NCBI GenBank assembly: GCA_022340215.1
Contig: JAJDOJ010000119.1
Coordinates: 1-40,054, forward strand
DNA: 40,054 bases
Direction: 5' to 3'
Origin: Gammaproteobacteria bacterium
GTDB taxonomy: Bacteria; Pseudomonadota; Gammaproteobacteria; JAJDOJ01
Under the pieces are notes generated by a model. The model saw nothing but the letters and a program-made list of their open reading frames with translations, ran no database searches and was not told the DNA's origin. The translations under genes were made by a program, and so were the position numbers. This document shows, in pieces, positions 33,543-40,054 of the stretch; the first letter of the stretch is position 1; every line of letters begins with the position of its first letter.

Positions 33543-33980
33543 ATGACGCAGCATCTGAGCGTATCCCGGGCCGCACGACTGGCTGGGGTCAGCAGGAGCG
33601 AGATTCAAGGAAGGATTCGCGGCGGGCAACTGCATACCTTCGAAGGCAAGGTAGCGATCGATGACCTGCTCGGCACCTACCCAGGCATTGAGCTGGAGGA
33701 CAGTTCCGTACTGGAGCGCATGGCGCGAAACCGGAAATTTGCCGTCTACAAGCAACCCGACGTCAGCTTTCACAAGCGCAATCTCGTCGAGGAAATCGGC
33801 CAACTTCGTCTCGAGGTGGAGCATTCACGCGCGGAACTCGAGCACTACAAATCCCTCGTGGCCTCGATGAAGGAACGCCTGGAGTCGATTCAGCGCAGTT
33901 CCGATTGCACGCGCGAACAAAAGCTGGTGCTCCAGGCGCTGGTCAGCTGGATGATCGCCAACACCCAACGCCGCGTGTAG
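33543..33980 (+). CDS. HTH-like plus coiled-coil protein of unknown function
   Basis: 145 aa from the ATG at 33543; the frame is open 11 codons upstream. Residues about 1-45 resemble a MerR/excisionase-like winged helix (LSVSRAARLAGVSRSEIQGR then GGQLHTFEGKVAIDDLLGTYP). A charged helical region follows (LVEEIGQLRLEVEHSRAELE and SMKERLESIQRS) that probably forms a coiled coil, and a short hydrophobic helix LVLQALVSWMIAN. Likely a cytosolic DNA-binding or scaffold protein. No partner gene is evident, and it stands alone between 157-bp and 135-bp gaps. I do not recognise a named family with confidence. Confidence 0.7.
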   Translation: MTQHLSVSRAARLAGVSRSEIQGRIRGGQLHTFEGKVAIDDLLGTYPGIELEDSSVLERMARNRKFAVYKQPDVSFHKRNLVEEIGQLRLEVEHSRAELEHYKSLVASMKERLESIQRSSDCTREQKLVLQALVSWMIANTQRRV

Positions 33981-34115
33981 CACCTTCACCGGGCCCGGCT
34001 GGTAGTAATCGTTGCACCGGCGCCCATCCCTGGCACAACCGCCGCACTCGGATCCTGACGCCGTCATCGCTCTTACCCACCGCACCGGTATCGCACCCAC
34101 TTCCCTGACGCAAAG

Positions 34116-34883
34116 ATGTGCCTGATCGTCCTTGCATGGAACACCGTCCCCGGTTACCGGCTCGCGCTGGCGGCAAACCGGGACGAGTACGTCTCCCGTC
34201 CGACCTCGCGGCTCGACTTCCATGCGGACGCCCCACACGTCCTGGCTGGCCGTGACCTCGAGAAAGGGGGTACCTGGCTCGGCGTCACGCGTCGCGGGCG
34301 TTTCGCCGCGGTCACGAATTTCCGGGGGGCCGCGCCGGTGCCCCCCGATGCCCGTTCACGAGGTCTCGTGGTGTCGGAATACCTCGAATCGCGTGATCCA
34401 CCGCAAAAGTTCCTGGATCGGCTTCGACTCCAGAGGTCCCACTACCGTGGATTCAGTCTTCTAGCTGGTGACACTCGCGAACTGTGGAATTACCACAGCC
34501 CAAAGGACCAATTGCACCGCCTGGAGGCAGGCATTTACGGTCTGAGCAATCGGGAACTCGACTCACCCTGGCCCAAGGTGCTCAAGGCCAAGGCCGCGCT
34601 GAGCAAGCTGATCGACACGAACTCGATCAGTGCTGAAACCGTCTTCGAACTGCTGGGCGACCGTTCGCGCCCGCCTGACGCGGACCTTCCGGATACCGGT
34701 GTCGGTCTGCAAGTCGAACGCCGGCTCGGTTCCATCTTCATCGATACCGCTGGATACGGGACCCGCAGTTCCACGTATCTGACGCTGCGCGATGACGGCG
34801 AAGTTACCATGACGGAACGGACGCACAAACCAGCGGCCCGCCCCGATCGCCATTTCGTCTTCCGGATCGACGTCGGGAGATGA
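34116..34883 (+). CDS. NRDE/TANGO2 family protein
   Basis: Cytosolic protein of 255 aa of the NRDE family, homologous to eukaryotic TANGO2, which has been linked to haem trafficking; bacterial function is not settled. It begins with the expected Cys at residue 2 (MCLIVLAWN), typical of an Ntn-hydrolase-like fold. The naming motif NRDE is at about residues 21-24 (LAANRDEYVSRPT), then AGRDLEKGGTWLGVTRRGRFA, which is highly characteristic, and YGTRSSTYLTL near the end. Its TGA stop is the first triplet of palindromic element copy 5. Transcribed towards the ykgJ-like gene. Confidence 0.92.
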   Translation: MCLIVLAWNTVPGYRLALAANRDEYVSRPTSRLDFHADAPHVLAGRDLEKGGTWLGVTRRGRFAAVTNFRGAAPVPPDARSRGLVVSEYLESRDPPQKFLDRLRLQRSHYRGFSLLAGDTRELWNYHSPKDQLHRLEAGIYGLSNRELDSPWPKVLKAKAALSKLIDTNSISAETVFELLGDRSRPPDADLPDTGVGLQVERRLGSIFIDTAGYGTRSSTYLTLRDDGEVTMTERTHKPAARPDRHFVFRIDVGR

Positions 34884-35043
34884 GGCGAATTCTGTCAAAT
34901 GACAGTCCATCCTGCTTGTCTTTGTCGCCCGTCCTCTGTGTTGTGACAACAGTGACATGGCTCGACTTTGCGCCTGTTATCACGCCGTAAAGGCGAACGA
35001 AAATCCGACGTGTTCCGGTGGATTCTTTAGCGCCAATCGCCTA
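34881..35043 (+). repeat. 160-bp palindromic element, copy 5 (forward, most diverged)
   Basis: Starts TGAGGCGAATTCTGTC and ends GCCAATCGCCTA. It is more diverged than the others in the right arm, yet keeps paired changes: GTGACAACAG faces CTGTTATCAC, where copy 1 has GCGACAAC facing GTTGTCGC. The TGA is the stop codon of the NRDE gene. The right end lies 50 bp before the ykgJ-like start. Confidence 0.9.
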
Positions 35044-35093
35044 AATTCGCTCTACATTGCCAAGGGTTCGTTCCGCACGGGTTCACCGCCACC

Positions 35094-35507
35094 ATGGCCA
35101 GTTACCAAAAGTCCGAGATTCCGGTTCGCGTCGAACCGATTACGCCCGAGACCAAGTGCGGCTACTGCACGAACTCCAAGTGCTGCACCTATGTCACCCA
35201 GCAGATCGACTCACCGAGGAGCAAGAGCGATTTCGACCATCTGCTCTGGCAGGTGTCCCACGAGAACGTCAAGGCCTACAAGGATTCGGACGGCTGGTAC
35301 CTGCTCCTGGATTCACGCTGCAATCACCTGCAACCCAACGGCTTTTGCGGGATCTACGAGCAGCGTCCCACGATCTGCAGGGAACACTCCAATGACTACT
35401 GCGAGTTCGACGCCCCGGCCGAAGACGGGTTTGACTTCTACTTCGAGGACTACGAGTCGCTGCTGCGCTACTGCAGGAAGCGCTTCAAGCGGTGGGACAA
35501 GAGATAG
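35094..35507 (+). CDS. YkgJ family cysteine cluster protein
   Basis: Small cytosolic protein of 137 aa of the YkgJ (CxxCxxCC) family, thought to bind zinc or iron. It has CGYCTNSKCCTY near residues 22-33, then LDSRCNHLQPNGFCGIYEQRPTICREH, a stretch whose Cys residues (C-x8-C, then C after R-P-T-I) and R-P are family hallmarks, and a further DYCEF. An acidic region follows, then a basic tail CRKRFKRWDKR. Function in the family is unproven. Convergent with yrfG (6 bp between the stops) and 50 bp after palindromic element copy 5. Confidence 0.88.
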   Translation: MASYQKSEIPVRVEPITPETKCGYCTNSKCCTYVTQQIDSPRSKSDFDHLLWQVSHENVKAYKDSDGWYLLLDSRCNHLQPNGFCGIYEQRPTICREHSNDYCEFDAPAEDGFDFYFEDYESLLRYCRKRFKRWDKR

Positions 35508-35513
35508 TTCGGC

Positions 35514-36167
35514 TCAATCCGGCAGAATCTCGCTGAAGTCCGCGATCGCGGGAAACTCTCTTGTGTCTTTCTCGCCGAGCGTGGTGTCGGGCCGCTTCAC
35601 TGCGATCGTCCAGGCAATGCCACTGCGGGCGGCCGCACGCAGTACCGAGAGATTGTCATCCACCAGCAGGGCGCGCTCGGGATTGAAAGGCTGGTAATTG
35701 CGCAGCAACGGCCAGAACGCGGCGCTTTCCTTGGGTTCGCCCAGATCGTGCGAGACGATCAGGCGGTCGAAATACCGGCCCAGTTCGGTTTTTCGCAGTT
35801 TGAGCTCCACGCTGCGCCCGTGGGCGTTGGTCAGCAATATCAGGTTTCGACCACTCTCCCGAACCGAGGCCAGAAATCGTTCCGCGTGTGGATGTACCGC
35901 GATCTTGTGCGAGACCTCGTTCTTGAGCGCGGTGATGTCGAGATCCAGTTCCATGCTCCAGTAGTCGATGCAATACCATTGCAGCGTACCCTCCACAGAA
36001 CGGTATTTGCTCAGCAAGGCGTCACGCGCGTCTCCCGGGTTCAGGCCGTGCTTTTCACCGTAGCGAAGGGGAACATGCTCAAGCCAGAAGTAGTTGTCGA
36101 AATGCAGGTCGAGCAGGGTACCGTCCATATCGAGAAACACCGTTTCTATTTTTTTCCAGTCCAGCAT
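35514..36167 (-). CDS. yrfG: GMP/IMP nucleotidase YrfG (HAD family)
   Basis: HAD-superfamily phosphatase of 217 aa (222 in E. coli), which dephosphorylates purine nucleotides. Motif I is VFLDMDGTLLDL, with nucleophile and acid Asp at residues 13 and 15. Motif II is LLTNAH, motif III Lys is in DLGEPKES, and motif IV is ALLVDDNLSVL. The start MLDWKKIETV is chosen by homology; the frame is open 57 codons upstream with basic, Pro-rich sequence unlike the family. It sits in the order yrfG-unknown-nudE-cysQ shared by many gammaproteobacteria, divergent from the exported protein gene. Confidence 0.93.
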   Translation of the reverse strand: MLDWKKIETVFLDMDGTLLDLHFDNYFWLEHVPLRYGEKHGLNPGDARDALLSKYRSVEGTLQWYCIDYWSMELDLDITALKNEVSHKIAVHPHAERFLASVRESGRNLILLTNAHGRSVELKLRKTELGRYFDRLIVSHDLGEPKESAAFWPLLRNYQPFNPERALLVDDNLSVLRAAARSGIAWTIAVKRPDTTLGEKDTREFPAIADFSEILPD

Positions 36168-36365
36168 TGTCCCGGGATCCGGTCGTCTTACATCGGGGTC
36201 CAGCACACCGCTACGCGGAACCGTCGCCCGCCGGCAGGTGCATCGTTGCAAGAGTCTACCAAGTAGAGCGGCTCCAGGTGGTAGCGGCGCCGGCCACGGT
36301 TGCGGGATGAGGCGATGGGCCGCAGAATCCCCCTTCATCCGGAATGAAAACAGGAATCAGGAAGC

Positions 36366-37097
36366 GTGCACAGAAACCCGGGGAATCGAACACATCTTTT
36401 CGTAGTAAACCGAGTACTGGCGCGCCTGCTCGGCGCGGCGATTCTCGTATCCCTCACCGCATCCGGAAGCGCCGAAGAACCGGAGTGGCCGGATGACGAG
36501 TCCGGCCTCGATGTCCGTGCGGTCAACGAAGGGGAACTACGGTTTCTCGACAAGCCGCCGGGCAAACCGGTTCATCGCCATCACAATCGCATGGACATCC
36601 TGCCCTCGAGCCTCGCCGATGGCTGGGTGAATCTGAATCAATGCCACGCTCACCTCGATCCCGTCCCCGACACCCAGATTGTCTATCACCCCGATCGCAT
36701 CCGCGGACTCAGGATCGTTTCCGTCTCAGGTATCGGGACCGCCCGGGTCGAGGGTCACTCGGTACAGATGAAGGACATCCGGCGCGACGCGAAAATCTGC
36801 ATCAATGCCGAGACCCGCGCCCTGACCGCGAACGGGAAGGGACGTTTCCTGCTGACCAACGGGCCCTTCAAGCGGCAATTTCTGGACGGCTTCTACCCGA
36901 TGCACGTCACGATGGAGATCCGATTTCCGGACGACTGTCTCGCGTTTCGGCGCGTGAAACCCGAACCGGAACCCGGGTTCCGGTTGACCAGGGACCAGGG
37001 AGCGGTGCACATTGACGCCTGGTTCGAGGGGCGATTGACTACCGCCATCGAATTCGACCGACTCGCTGCACCCGGCTCCGGTCCCGACGGGTGCTGA
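36366..37097 (+). CDS. Exported protein of unknown function
   Basis: 243 aa from a GTG start at 36366 preceded by AGGA. The first ~37 residues form a signal peptide: basic start, hydrophobic LLGAAILVSLTASG and a possible cleavage site near GSA|EEPEW. The mature protein contains PVHRHHNRMDILPSSLADGW, a single Cys in NLNQCHAHLD, VSGIGTARVEGHSVQMKDI and a second Cys in AKICINAETR. Likely periplasmic and beta-rich. The family was not recognised, but a gene of this kind commonly lies between yrfG and nudE. Its TGA overlaps a GTG that could be the nudE start. Confidence 0.82.
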   Translation: MHRNPGNRTHLFVVNRVLARLLGAAILVSLTASGSAEEPEWPDDESGLDVRAVNEGELRFLDKPPGKPVHRHHNRMDILPSSLADGWVNLNQCHAHLDPVPDTQIVYHPDRIRGLRIVSVSGIGTARVEGHSVQMKDIRRDAKICINAETRALTANGKGRFLLTNGPFKRQFLDGFYPMHVTMEIRFPDDCLAFRRVKPEPEPGFRLTRDQGAVHIDAWFEGRLTTAIEFDRLAAPGSGPDGC

Positions 37098-37126
37098 ACA
37101 CCGCCGGGGGAATTGTTCCGTTTTCC

Positions 37127-37678
37127 ATGCCTGAGAATCCGAAGATACTCGAGAAAAGGACTATCGCCCGAACGAGGATCTTTCGGGTGGAGGAACTGGA
37201 TCTCGAATTCTCCAACGGCAACCGCGCCCGGTACGAGCGCATCAAGGGCGGGCGTCGCGGCGCGGTCCTCGTCGTGCCCGTGCTCGACCATGAGACGGTG
37301 TTGCTGATCCGCGAGTACGCCGCGGGGACGGGCCGATATGAGCTTGGATTTCCCAAGGGACGTATCGAGGAAGGCGAAGACATCCTGCAGGCGGCGAACC
37401 GCGAGATCATGGAGGAAACGGGCTACGGTGCGAACCGGCTTGAACAGCTTGCCACCTTCAGCCTGGCGCCGGGATACATCGGCAGCGTGACCCATGTGGT
37501 GCTTGCGCGAAACCTTTACGAGCGGCGCCTTCCGGGGGACGAACCCGAGGAGATCGAGGTGATCCCCTGGCGCATGGATGGCATGGCTGAACTCCTGCGC
37601 CGCGAGGATTTCTCCGAGGCCCGCAGCATCGCGGCGTTCTACATGACGCGCGACCGCCTGAGTGGGGGTGGCGAATGA
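37127..37678 (+). CDS. nudE: ADP compounds hydrolase NudE (Nudix)
   Basis: Nudix hydrolase acting on ADP-ribose, NADH and Ap3A-type compounds. From ATG 37127 it has 183 aa (186 in E. coli). The Nudix box runs from G78 (GRIEEGEDILQAANREI then MEETGYG), with the metal-binding R-E-x-x-E-E pattern intact. The upstream ELGFPKG and downstream SLAPGYIGS blocks fit NudE. A GTG at 37091, overlapping the previous stop, would add 12 residues and is an alternative start by translational coupling. Its stop overlaps the cysQ ATG (ATGA). Confidence 0.93.
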   Translation: MPENPKILEKRTIARTRIFRVEELDLEFSNGNRARYERIKGGRRGAVLVVPVLDHETVLLIREYAAGTGRYELGFPKGRIEEGEDILQAANREIMEETGYGANRLEQLATFSLAPGYIGSVTHVVLARNLYERRLPGDEPEEIEVIPWRMDGMAELLRREDFSEARSIAAFYMTRDRLSGGGE

Positions 37679-38499
37679 TCCCTGCCCTGCCGGCACGGGA
37701 GCTCGACGAACTGCGCGATCGGGCCATCGGCGCCGCGATCGACGCGGGTGACGAGATCCGCCGCATCTACAATGGCGACTACCACGTCCGCGAAAAGTCC
37801 GACAAAACCCCGGTCACGACCGCGGACCTCGCGGCGAACGGAATCATCGTAGCGCGCCTCGGCGAAGCGACGCAGGGGTTACCGATCCTCGCCGAGGAGT
37901 CCGAGAGGCACCCGTACGAGACGCGTTCGACCTGGAAACACTACTGGCTCGTCGACCCCCTCGACGGGACGCGGGAATTCATCAAGGGAAATGGCGAATT
38001 CTGCGTGAACATCGCCCTGGTCAGCGCTCATGAGGCTGTGATCGGTGTCGTCCACTCGCCGCTCAGCGGGACGACCTGGCATGCCATCATCGGCGGCGGC
38101 GCCTGGAAGCGATCGAAGGACCGTCGGGATGGGGCCATCGCCACCCGCAGGACGCCCGGTTCGCGTCCGACCGTGGCAGGCAGCCGTTCGCACGCGACCG
38201 GACGACTCGGCGTCTTCCTCGGAGCACTCGGCCCTCACGAGCTGATTCCCATGGGCAGTGCCATAAAGTCCTGCCTCGTGGCGGAAGGTGCGGCTGACAT
38301 CTATCCCCGGTTCGGACCCACGTCCGAATGGGACACGGCCGCAGCCCAGTGCATCGTCGAGGAAGCGGGCGGCCGTATGACCGACCTGCGCCTTCAGCGG
38401 CTGCGCTACAACACGCGCGAGTCCCTGACCAATCCCTCCTTCGTGGTCGTCGGCGATCCGGGGTTCGACTGGCGTTTCGCGCTCGACGCGGTCACCTGA
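37675..38499 (+). CDS. cysQ: 3'(2'),5'-bisphosphate nucleotidase CysQ
   Basis: Lithium-sensitive inositol-monophosphatase-fold enzyme that removes PAP, a toxic by-product of sulfate assimilation. The 274-aa protein has the metal-binding set EE (74-75) in ILAEESE, DPLDGTREFIKGNGEF (from 94) and the C-terminal EWDTAAAQCIVEEAGG. Usual family length is ~250-275. Its ATG overlaps the nudE stop, so the two are coupled. The pairing with NudE joins two nucleotide housekeeping activities. Past its end the sequence changes to insertion-sequence debris. Confidence 0.95.
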   Translation: MIPALPARELDELRDRAIGAAIDAGDEIRRIYNGDYHVREKSDKTPVTTADLAANGIIVARLGEATQGLPILAEESERHPYETRSTWKHYWLVDPLDGTREFIKGNGEFCVNIALVSAHEAVIGVVHSPLSGTTWHAIIGGGAWKRSKDRRDGAIATRRTPGSRPTVAGSRSHATGRLGVFLGALGPHELIPMGSAIKSCLVAEGAADIYPRFGPTSEWDTAAAQCIVEEAGGRMTDLRLQRLRYNTRESLTNPSFVVVGDPGFDWRFALDAVT

Positions 38500-38639
38500 T
38501 CCCCCCCGCACTGCCTCAGCCAGTTTTGCGCAGCGGATTTGCTGTACTCACCCGGACTCAACACGGGGAATCCTGCCGCCAGAACGCAGGCATAATACAT
38601 AGAATGCAAATCCGATTAACAATCCAGGCTATTCGGCAG

Positions 38640-39430
38640 AACCTATGGGTGAATTCGGGCTCCGGTAGCGCGCCAAGTGCGTGATGCAAAGCGATTTCGG
38701 CACCATGATAGGTCCGGAATCCGAATGATTTTCTCGACGTCAGTTTTACTCTGGTGTCGAAGCCCTCCACGACGCCGCTGGAGAGCTGCCCTTTGGCATG
38801 GAACCAGATGAGCAATAGCGTCCGATGGCCGCGCAGTATTCGGGCGACTTTCTTCATCGGTTCGATCTTCGATCGCATTGTCTTGGTACACCATTTGTTC
38901 AGGAACCGGCCTGCCCACCAGGGAGAAATATAGCTCCAGAAAAACTGAAACTCCTCCTTCAGCAGGTAGGCCCGCACCGATCTGAGGTTGTATTGAAGCA
39001 ACTCGGCCAGCTTGCTCTCCTGTTTGTGGGACAGGTTCTCCGGGCGCCTTTGCAGTAGCCCGCTGGTCTTGGTCAGCACGGGTTCATACCCCTTGGCCTT
39101 CAGTTCCTTGACCTCGCCGGCTCGCACCTCGTCGAGCGCCTTGCTGAAGTGCGCCATGATGTGAAAGCGGTCCAGCACATGCACCGCCTGAGCTGCCTTC
39201 TTGGCGATGACCTTCAGATACGGCTTCCACATGTCCGAGCAGACATACTTCAGCTCCTGGCCGCGCGGCGCACCAAACCATCGGAAGAAACGCAGCAGGG
39301 TCTTTAGCCTTACGGGCTTCGCCAATCTACAGCAACCGCTTGCAGTGACTGTCGATCTGGTAGACCAGCGTCAGGTATTTGTGGCCCTTTTTCCAGGCAA
39401 TTTCGTCGACCCCGATAGTCTGTACGCCAC
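38640..39430 (-). pseudogene. ISL3-family transposase, broken 3' part
   Basis: C-terminal DDE transposase region of an ISL3 element. In one frame IGVDEIAWKKGHKYLTLVYQ and IDSHCKRLL (about 39327-39430) reach an in-frame TAG where homologues usually have Trp. A few codons on, the reading shifts to another frame at KTLLRFFRWFG, continuing CSDMWKPYLKVIAKKA, HVLDRFHIMAHFSKALDEVR, FHAKGQLSSGVVEGFDTRVK and ending near PEPEFTHRFC at about 38640. The open frame runs on to 38558 through non-family sequence. The N-terminal zinc-finger half is missing. It is inactive by at least a stop, a frameshift and a truncation. Confidence 0.88.
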
Positions 39431-39760
39431 CATAGACTACCCGGTTCTCTATCGGGGATGGCAGGGTTGAACTTCGTATTCGTTCCGGTAATCGGGAAAA
39501 GTGCCTGAATAATTTCGTCGACGCCATAGCGGCGGACTTGATTTCAATGGTGTAGAGTTTCTCTCCGCGATCAACGAGAAGGTCGATCTCGGCTCCGCGG
39601 CTCTCGCGGTAGCGATACATGCTCGGCTGCTCGCCACTATGTACCTGCGACTTGAAGATCTCGGATACGACCCAGCTCTCGAATATGGCTCCGCGCAGGG
39701 GATGGTGGCGTAGTTGTTCGGGCTCGCTTATTCCCGGCAGGTAGCAGACCTGGCTCTGGC
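39430..39760 (-). pseudogene. DUF4143 (AAA ATPase C-terminal) fragment
   Basis: On the minus strand the sequence [33 protein letters not shown], the PD-(D/E)XK-like YRYRESRGAEIDLLVDRGEK and IEIKSAAMAST matches the C-terminal DUF4143 domain of AAA ATPases often found near mobile elements. The ATPase half is missing. It is joined in frame to the ISL3 fragment at about VVYGG|VQTIGVDE, so one open frame (39327-39764) spans both. The left partner ends abruptly near the ISKra4 fragment. Confidence 0.8.
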
Positions 39761-39998
39761 GCAAGGATTACCGATCGCCACGGGCGTCATCGAAGGCGCT
39801 TGTCGTCATCTGGTCAAGGACCGGATGGATATCACCGGAGCGCGCTGGGGTCTCGATCGAGCCGAAGCCATCCTCAAGCTGCGCTCGTTGAAGGTCAGCG
39901 GCGATCTGACAGACTACATGGAATTTCACTTCCGACAGGAACAGCAGCGGAATTACCCGGGCCCACTGATTCCCGAAGTACTCAATGAGGCGGCGTGA
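39755..39998 (+). pseudogene. ISKra4-family transposase, C-terminal fragment
   Basis: About 80 residues, [20 protein letters not shown] then [19 protein letters not shown], match the C-terminal end of ISKra4-type transposases. The reading frame begins within the opposite-strand DUF4143 debris, and nothing upstream resembles the rest of the transposase. Stop TGA at 39996-39998. A remnant left by an old insertion or recombination. Confidence 0.78.
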
Positions 39999-40054
39999 AT
40001 CCGGTCGTCATGAGGAGTGAGTCGTGTCCTTTCGATTTCTGCCAGAACCCGTTA

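Noticed and set aside
4693-35043. Five-copy repeat as a CRISPR or integron attC array
   Set aside because: Copies are 2-19 kb apart, occur in both orientations and have no spacers. The ends lack the attC core sites (RYYYAAC/GTTRRRY) in the proper arrangement.
38628-40050. GGCTATTCGGCAGAA near 38628 and the inverted GGGTTCTGGCAGAA near 40036-40050 as ends of one IS
   Set aside because: Only GGCAGAA and a few more bases agree, and the interior is a mixture of three unrelated fragments. The window ends just after the second site, so the boundary cannot be tested.

Overview
The window reads as a chromosomal segment of a GC-rich gammaproteobacterium. The gene orders metK-ahcY-metF-rsmE, gshB-tonB-yqgE-ruvX-pyrR-pyrB-pyrC', pilT-pilU, yggS-proC-yggT and yrfG-(unknown)-nudE-cysQ are typical of that class. 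The Chp/Pil chemosensory cluster and the inactive PyrC' partner resemble Pseudomonas and purple-sulfur/sulfur-oxidising (Chromatiales-like) lineages. No rRNA, tRNA, CRISPR or prophage was seen. Genus-level placement is inference.

Layout: (1) 1-275, an inverted-repeat element and the metK leader. (2) 276-4695, the activated-methyl/one-carbon genes metK, ahcY and metF, then rsmE. (3) 4870-15048 (minus strand), a type IV pilus chemosensory operon pilG-pilH-pilI-pilJ-chpA-chpC, with no pilK (CheR) or chpB (CheB). (4) 15360-22347, gshB, tonB, yqgE, ruvX, pyrR, pyrB, a non-catalytic pyrC' and a PyrK-like electron-transfer subunit, with several ATGA stop/start overlaps. (5) 22415-26147 (minus strand), three pilus retraction ATPase paralogues pilT, pilU and a third with an acidic tail. 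(6) 26355-28573, yggS-proC-yggT. (7) 28865-33980, small stress, envelope and nucleoid genes (DUF4426, HU-like, TerB-like, hspQ), then a lipoamide-dehydrogenase-like flavoprotein with two small genes and an HTH/coiled-coil gene. (8) 34116-38499, an NRDE/TANGO2 protein, a YkgJ-like Cys-rich protein, yrfG, an exported unknown, nudE and cysQ. (9) 38558-40054, a scrap yard of broken pieces: an ISL3 transposase, a DUF4143 protein and an ISKra4-type transposase.

The most unusual feature is a family of five ~160-bp palindromic elements at 4693, 23728, 28571, 30394 and 34881, in both orientations. They share ends of the type T-N-AGGCG...CGCCTA and fold into one long nested hairpin, with compensatory changes between copies. 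In all five, one end lies exactly on the stop codon of the adjacent gene (rsmE, pilU, yggT, hspQ and the NRDE gene). The element supplies part of the stop codon or inserted into it. One copy carries a nested 80-bp insertion flanked by a 9-bp direct repeat. This looks like a MITE/REP-like family specialised for gene 3' ends, probably acting on mRNA termini.

A second oddity is a GGAGAT x5 microsatellite upstream of the DUF4426 gene, which makes five in-frame Shine-Dalgarno/ATG modules. Functional assignments come from motif recognition by eye. No database search, folding or alignment software was run.
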